A stretch of 9,663 nt of DNA. It comes from Bordetella parapertussis. Lineage in GTDB: Bacteria > Pseudomonadota > Gammaproteobacteria > Burkholderiales > Burkholderiaceae_C. The translations under genes and the position numbers were made by a program. This document shows, one piece after another, positions 7,011 to 9,663 of this stretch (position 1 is the stretch's first letter; each line of letters opens with the position of its first letter). The notes below the pieces were generated by a model, which saw only the letters and a program-made list of their open reading frames with translations, was not told the origin of the DNA and made no database searches. Location of the stretch: positions 1 to 9,663 of the forward strand of contig CAMDJU010000092.1 in NCBI GenBank assembly GCA_945900695.1. Direction: 5' to 3'.

Positions 7011-7079
7011 ATGGCTTTGAAGCCCGATCTTCTTCAAAACCCACTGTTTGCACATCACGGAAACATTTCCCACACATGA
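7011..7079 (+). CDS. Possible 22-codon leader ORF overlapping the rpsU start
   Basis: An ATG at 7011 opens a 22-codon frame (beginning [11 protein letters not shown]) whose TGA at 7077-7079 overlaps the rpsU ATG at 7076-7078 as ATGA. rpsU itself lacks a well placed Shine-Dalgarno: the nearest purine run (GGAAA) is about 12 bases upstream. Ribosomes ending the leader ORF could therefore restart on rpsU. The leader has only a distant GGGGAA (6994-6999) as a ribosome binding site, and that overlaps the 3' arm of the hairpin. A short frame like this can occur by chance; conservation is untested. No function is recognised in the peptide. Confidence 0.3.
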   Translation: MALKPDLLQNPLFAHHGNISHT

Positions 7080-7288
7080 CCACGATCCGAGTTAAAGACA
7101 ACGAACCCTTCGACGTCGCCCTGCGCCGCTTCAAGCGCACCATTGAAAAATTGGGCTTGCTCACCGACTTGCGCGCCCGCGAGTTCTACGAAAAGCCCAC
7201 GGCCGAGCGCAAGCGAAAAAAAGCCGCCGCTGTGAAACGCCACTACAAGCGTGTGCGCAGCATGCAGTTGCCCAAAAAGATGTTCTGA
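7076..7288 (+). CDS. rpsU: 30S ribosomal protein bS21
   Basis: The 70-residue product is bS21, a basic small-subunit protein near the anti-Shine-Dalgarno end of 16S rRNA, needed for initiation on natural messages. Seen: [20 protein letters not shown] at the N-terminus, [18 protein letters not shown] in the middle, and the very basic tail [19 protein letters not shown] ending PKKMF. Length is normal. ATG at 7076 gives the family's exact N-terminus; an in-frame upstream TTG at 6956 would add 40 non-homologous residues and is rejected. The gene has its own predicted promoter overlapping the flavoprotein stop and is followed by an intrinsic terminator before yqeY. In E. coli rpsU heads an operon with dnaG and rpoD; neither is present here. 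Confidence 0.98.
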   Translation: MTTIRVKDNEPFDVALRRFKRTIEKLGLLTDLRAREFYEKPTAERKRKKAAAVKRHYKRVRSMQLPKKMF

Positions 7289-7311
7289 GCCTGCGGGCCC
7301 AGTGCACACAG

Positions 7312-7342
7312 CCCGCCGGGTTCTGCCCGTGCGGGTTTTTTT
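7312..7342 (+). terminator. Intrinsic terminator after rpsU
   Basis: CCCGC then CGGG (7312-7320) pairs with CCCG (7326-7329) and GCGGG (7331-7335), a 9-pair stem with a TTCTG loop and one bulged T at 7330, followed by seven T residues (7336-7342). It lies 23 bases after the rpsU stop and just ahead of the yqeY ribosome binding site, so it likely limits read-through and sets a lower level of yqeY. The 5' arm can alternatively pair with GCGGGC at 7293-7298. Confidence 0.88.
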
Positions 7343-7362
7343 CATTTTTTTAGGAGTTTCCC

Positions 7363-7809
7363 ATGAGCCTCAAAGAACGCATCACCGAAGACATGAAAAC
7401 CGCCATGCGGGCCAAGGACAGCGAGCGCCTGGGAACCATCCGTCTTCTGCAGTCGGCCATGAAGCAAAAAGAGGTCGATGAGCGCATCGAGTTGGACGAC
7501 GCCGCCATCGTGGCCATCGTCGACAAAATGATCAAGCAGCGCAAAGACTCCATTGCCGCCTTTGAACTGGCCACCCGGCAAGACCTGGTGGACAAAGAAA
7601 AGGCCGAGTTGGCGGTCCTCATTGCCTATTTGCCCGAACGCCTATCGGCCCCAGAATTGACCGCAGCCGTCCAAGCCATCGTGGCCGAGCTGGGTGCCAC
7701 TGGCCCGGGTGACATGGGCAAAGTGATGGGTGCGGTCAAAACCCGCTTGGCCGGCAAAGCCGACATGGGCGCTGTGTCTGCCGCTGTCAAAGCGGCCCTG
7801 GCCCCTTAA
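7363..7809 (+). CDS. yqeY: GatB/YqeY domain protein
   Basis: A 148-residue cytosolic protein consisting of a single YqeY domain, normal for the family. Seen: the opening MSLKERITEDMKTAMRAKDS, RLGTIRLLQSAMKQKEVD at about 22-39, the KQRKDSIAAFELATRQDLVD segment at 58-77, AVLIAYLPERLS (84-95), and a C-terminal helical part with GDMGKVMGAVK (115-125) and KADMGAVSAAVK (131-142). The domain resembles the tail of GatB, the amidotransferase that corrects misacylated tRNA, and is thought to bind tRNA; the role of stand-alone YqeY is unsettled. A clear Shine-Dalgarno TAGGAG (7351-7356) lies 6 bases before ATG. It follows rpsU as in many proteobacteria and probably depends partly on read-through of the rpsU terminator. 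Nothing functional follows on the plus strand. Confidence 0.94.
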   Translation: MSLKERITEDMKTAMRAKDSERLGTIRLLQSAMKQKEVDERIELDDAAIVAIVDKMIKQRKDSIAAFELATRQDLVDKEKAELAVLIAYLPERLSAPELTAAVQAIVAELGATGPGDMGKVMGAVKTRLAGKADMGAVSAAVKAALAP

Positions 7810-7818
7810 TTTAGTCAG

Positions 7819-8127
7819 GCAAGTCCCTTCTTACTTAGGCTATTCTCTGACGCTGTGCTGGAACCCATTCGAATACATGTGGACGCTAAGCGCTTTTTGT
7901 GTTTGATTGAGCCTGGGTACTGGGGTGATTTATCTATCGCCTCAAAGCACAGCATCGAACAACAAGGCGGCGTCTTTGACGAAGCCCAAGCGCACACCTT
8001 CATTGCACAGCCCTATGCTCAAGAGGTGTTGCGTCTGCGCCGCTAAGACGACTTGGCCAAGGTAAAAGGCAAACAAGTGCCAGGGCTAGCGCACTATCAA
8101 ACGCACTTGACCGTGGTAGCAATATGA
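7819..8127 (+). pseudogene. C-terminal remnant of a phosphonate-type HD-domain oxygenase (PhnZ-like)
   Basis: The frame from about 7819 reads LRLFSDAVLEPIRIHVDAKR, then FLCLIEPGYWGDLS, QGGVFDEAQAHTFIAQP and AQEVLRLRR, stops at TAA 8044-8046, and continues in the same frame as DDLAKVKGKQVPGLAHYQ to TGA 8125-8127. This matches what I recall of the C-terminal half of the HD-domain proteins of phosphonate-degradation operons (PhnZ-like diiron oxygenases), where LRR is followed by an aromatic residue then DD.AKV. The stop thus replaces a tryptophan or tyrosine codon. The N-terminal half with the metal-binding histidines and the HD motif is absent, since intact yqeY ends at 7809. A GTG at 7855 could open a 63-residue frame, but no ribosome binding site is convincing. 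Family recognition is from memory of motifs, not a search. Confidence 0.6.
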
Positions 8128-8153
8128 CCAACTTACCCAACACTCAAGTTGGG
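8128..8153 (-). other. Inverted repeat at the end of ugpQ
   Basis: CCAACTT (8128-8134) and AAGTTGG (8146-8152) form a perfect 7-base inverted repeat, and CCCAAC (8136-8141) with GTTGGG (8148-8153) forms an alternative 6-base one. They cover the ugpQ stop (8146-8144) on the minus strand. No T-run follows in the ugp transcript direction, so this is at most a non-canonical or Rho-assisted 3' end structure. Confidence 0.3.
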
Positions 8154-8890
8154 GCGAACAAATCGACGCGATCAGTGATTAATCCGTCGATTTGCCATGT
8201 GCTGAGCTGATCAACTGACTCTTGCGTATTGACCGTATAAGCCAAGCAGCGTAATCCATCCTGATGAACTTGCGACACCAGCTCTTGATTCAATAGTTTG
8301 TAGTTGAAAACAACCGTGCAGCATTCGAGTTCAGCAGCCATGTCGCGCCACCCCTCCCACAAGGTATCGAGCAACAAACCCCTAGGCAGATGTTTTGCCG
8401 CTTTTTTTGCAGCTCTTAAGGCCTCTGGCTTAAATGAAGTCAACAAAGGAGCAACCTTGGAATTTGCCCAAAGTGTGGCTGCCTGTCTTGCCACCGCATC
8501 TCCAGTGAGTGCATCTGATCCTGGCGTTGGTTTAATTTCGATGTTCAGGCAATAGCCATTCGCCAAACAAAACAGCGAAATCTCAGCCAGGGTTGGCAAT
8601 GATTCGCCAGCAAAAGTTCTGGAATGCCAAGCACCTGCATCCAACTGTTTAAGGTGCTCCCAAGTTTGCTCGCCACCTATCCCATGGCCATTCGTTGTAC
8701 GTTCTAACAAAGTGTCATGCAGCAAGAAAACGATGCCATCACTGCTTAGTTTGGCGTCACACTCAAACATGCGATAACCACGCTGCGCTCCTACGCGAAA
8801 GGCCGCTAAGGTATTTTCAGGAGCTAATTTGCCCGCACCTCGATGGGCAATCCAGCGCGGATAAGGCCAATACGTTGATGCGTCATTCAT
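8144..8890 (-). CDS. ugpQ: Cytosolic glycerophosphodiester phosphodiesterase UgpQ
   Basis: UgpQ hydrolyses glycerophosphodiesters arriving through the Ugp transporter to glycerol-3-phosphate and an alcohol. The 248-residue product aligns over its whole length with E. coli UgpQ (247). Seen: the opening [20 protein letters not shown] (7-26), with His16 and Arg17; the metal ligands in [11 protein letters not shown] (Glu43, Asp45) and LLHD (His58); [17 protein letters not shown] (Glu118, Lys120); PRGLLLD; and the C-terminal LAYTVNT and [12 protein letters not shown]. All expected catalytic residues are present and no signal peptide is seen, fitting the cytosolic form. The start overlaps the ugpC stop by ATGA, typical of translational coupling. 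By hand count of two 60-base lines it is about 43% G+C, lower than ugpC. Confidence 0.96.
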   Translation of the reverse strand: MNDASTYWPYPRWIAHRGAGKLAPENTLAAFRVGAQRGYRMFECDAKLSSDGIVFLLHDTLLERTTNGHGIGGEQTWEHLKQLDAGAWHSRTFAGESLPTLAEISLFCLANGYCLNIEIKPTPGSDALTGDAVARQAATLWANSKVAPLLTSFKPEALRAAKKAAKHLPRGLLLDTLWEGWRDMAAELECCTVVFNYKLLNQELVSQVHQDGLRCLAYTVNTQESVDQLSTWQIDGLITDRVDLFAPT

Positions 8891-9663
8891 ACATGCTCCA
8901 CACGTGAACCAGTTGCCTGGTCAAACCAATGCACTCTGTCTCTGCGCGGCGTGGCACGGAAAGATTCACCAAGTGCAGGCGCTGCTCGAGAGGCATCCAC
9001 GCGGAGCGTGATCAGCTCGTGACCCAAGCGGGCATGCACCAATCTCTCGGCCCCCAACAGCTCAATCGTCTCAACCTGCAAAATCCAACCCGCCTCTGGA
9101 GTGATGTCGATATGCTCAGGGCGAATGCCCATCACACATCCAGTCTCGCTGTTGGGAGCATTCAAGAGCAGGTTCATAGGCGGTGAACCAATGAAGCCTG
9201 CCACGAAGGTGCTGGCTGGGCAGTTGTAAACCTCCTCGGGCGTGCCGAACTGCTCCAACTGTCCATTGTTCATCACGATCATGCGCTGGGCCAGCGTCAT
9301 GGCTTCAACTTGGTCGTGCGTGACAAACAGACTGGTGATGCCCAACTCGCGGTGCAGTTTTTGAATCTCGAGCCGGGTCTGCGCGCGCAGTTTAGCGTCG
9401 AGGTTGGATAGCGGTTCGTCAAACAAAAACACCTGCGGCTGACGCACGATGGCGCGTCCCATGGCCACGCGCTGACGCTGCCCGCCGGACAACTCGCGGG
9501 GTTTGCGTTGCAGCAAGTGGGAGAGTTCCAGAATACCTGCCGCCTTGTCCACCCGAGCCTTGATTTCTTCTATCGGCCGCTTGGCGATCTTCAGGCCGTA
9601 GGCCATGTTATCGAACACGCTCATGTGCGGGTACAGCGCGTAGTTCTGAAACACCATGGCGAT
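8887..9663 (-). CDS. ugpC: sn-glycerol-3-phosphate ABC transporter ATP-binding protein UgpC (N-terminus off window)
   Basis: UgpC is the ATPase that powers the UgpBAEC importer for sn-glycerol-3-phosphate and glycerophosphodiesters, on the cytosolic face of the inner membrane. The visible 258 residues begin [14 protein letters not shown], whose Gln is the Q-loop. They continue with the signature [15 protein letters not shown], Walker B VFLFDEP, D-loop SNLDAKLR and the switch histidine in [26 protein letters not shown] and GIRPEHI then mark the C-terminal MOP/TOBE-type regulatory domain. Walker A and about the first 75 residues lie beyond base 9663; family members are about 350-360 residues. 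The sequence resembles the whole UgpC/MalK sugar-importer group, and the assignment to Ugp rests on the overlapping ugpQ. Transcription enters from outside the window, presumably after ugpB, ugpA and ugpE. Confidence 0.93.
   Translation of the reverse strand: MAMVFQNYALYPHMSVFDNMAYGLKIAKRPIEEIKARVDKAAGILELSHLLQRKPRELSGGQRQRVAMGRAIVRQPQVFLFDEPLSNLDAKLRAQTRLEIQKLHRELGITSLFVTHDQVEAMTLAQRMIVMNNGQLEQFGTPEEVYNCPASTFVAGFIGSPPMNLLLNAPNSETGCVMGIRPEHIDITPEAGWILQVETIELLGAERLVHARLGHELITLRVDASRAAPALGESFRATPRRDRVHWFDQATGSRVEHV

Noticed and set aside
7855..8046. Intact 63-residue gene starting at GTG
   Set aside because: Family-like wording continues upstream of the GTG and downstream of the stop in the same frame, which fits a gene remnant better than a real small gene, and no good ribosome binding site is seen.
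8074..8109. Inverted repeat CAAGTGC / GCACTTG within the remnant region
   Set aside because: Seven pairs with a 22-base loop and no T-run or partner element; likely chance.

Overview
The window looks like chromosomal DNA from a betaproteobacterium, most likely Burkholderiales and probably Comamonadaceae. Three things suggest this: the high-GC coding style, the wording of the conserved proteins (bS21, YqeY, PlsY, MurB), and the order murB / yajQ / plsY and flavoprotein / rpsU / yqeY. The assignment rests on protein resemblance from memory, not on a search. I see no insertion sequence, phage gene, CRISPR array, tRNA or rRNA.

Layout. Bases 1-521 (-) hold the N-terminal half of murB (peptidoglycan). 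It diverges from yajQ (566-1051, +), a nucleotide- and cyclic-di-GMP-binding protein. yajQ converges on plsY (1139-1774, -; phospholipid synthesis) across a short gap with two competing hairpins. Upstream of plsY on the same strand lie a Tas-type aldo/keto reductase (1855-2928, -) and an AMP-forming acyl-CoA synthetase (2975-4774, -). The synthetase diverges from an alpha/beta hydrolase (4773-5708, +) with overlapping start codons. The hydrolase overlaps an HI0933/BaiN-type flavoprotein (5705-6946, +) by ATGA. Next come rpsU (7076-7288, +), with its own promoter, a leader hairpin and a possible 22-codon leader ORF, then an intrinsic terminator and yqeY (7363-7809, +). Bases 7819-8127 carry a decayed C-terminal piece of a phosphonate-type HD-domain oxygenase. 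The right end is the tail of a ugp operon on the minus strand: ugpQ (8144-8890) and ugpC (8887-9663, incomplete).

How the genes fit. Most are housekeeping: cell wall, membrane lipid, ribosome, and glycerophosphodiester uptake and hydrolysis. The synthetase, reductase, hydrolase and flavoprotein form a small metabolic neighbourhood whose substrate cannot be read from sequence. They may share control, because a perfect 22-base palindrome (4704-4725) sits beside the divergent start.

I found no convincing new multi-gene system. The observations most worth checking are that palindrome, the interlocked divergent starts, the rpsU leader ORF and hairpin, the alternative RNA pairing at the rpsU terminator, and the HD-oxygenase remnant next to ugpQ.
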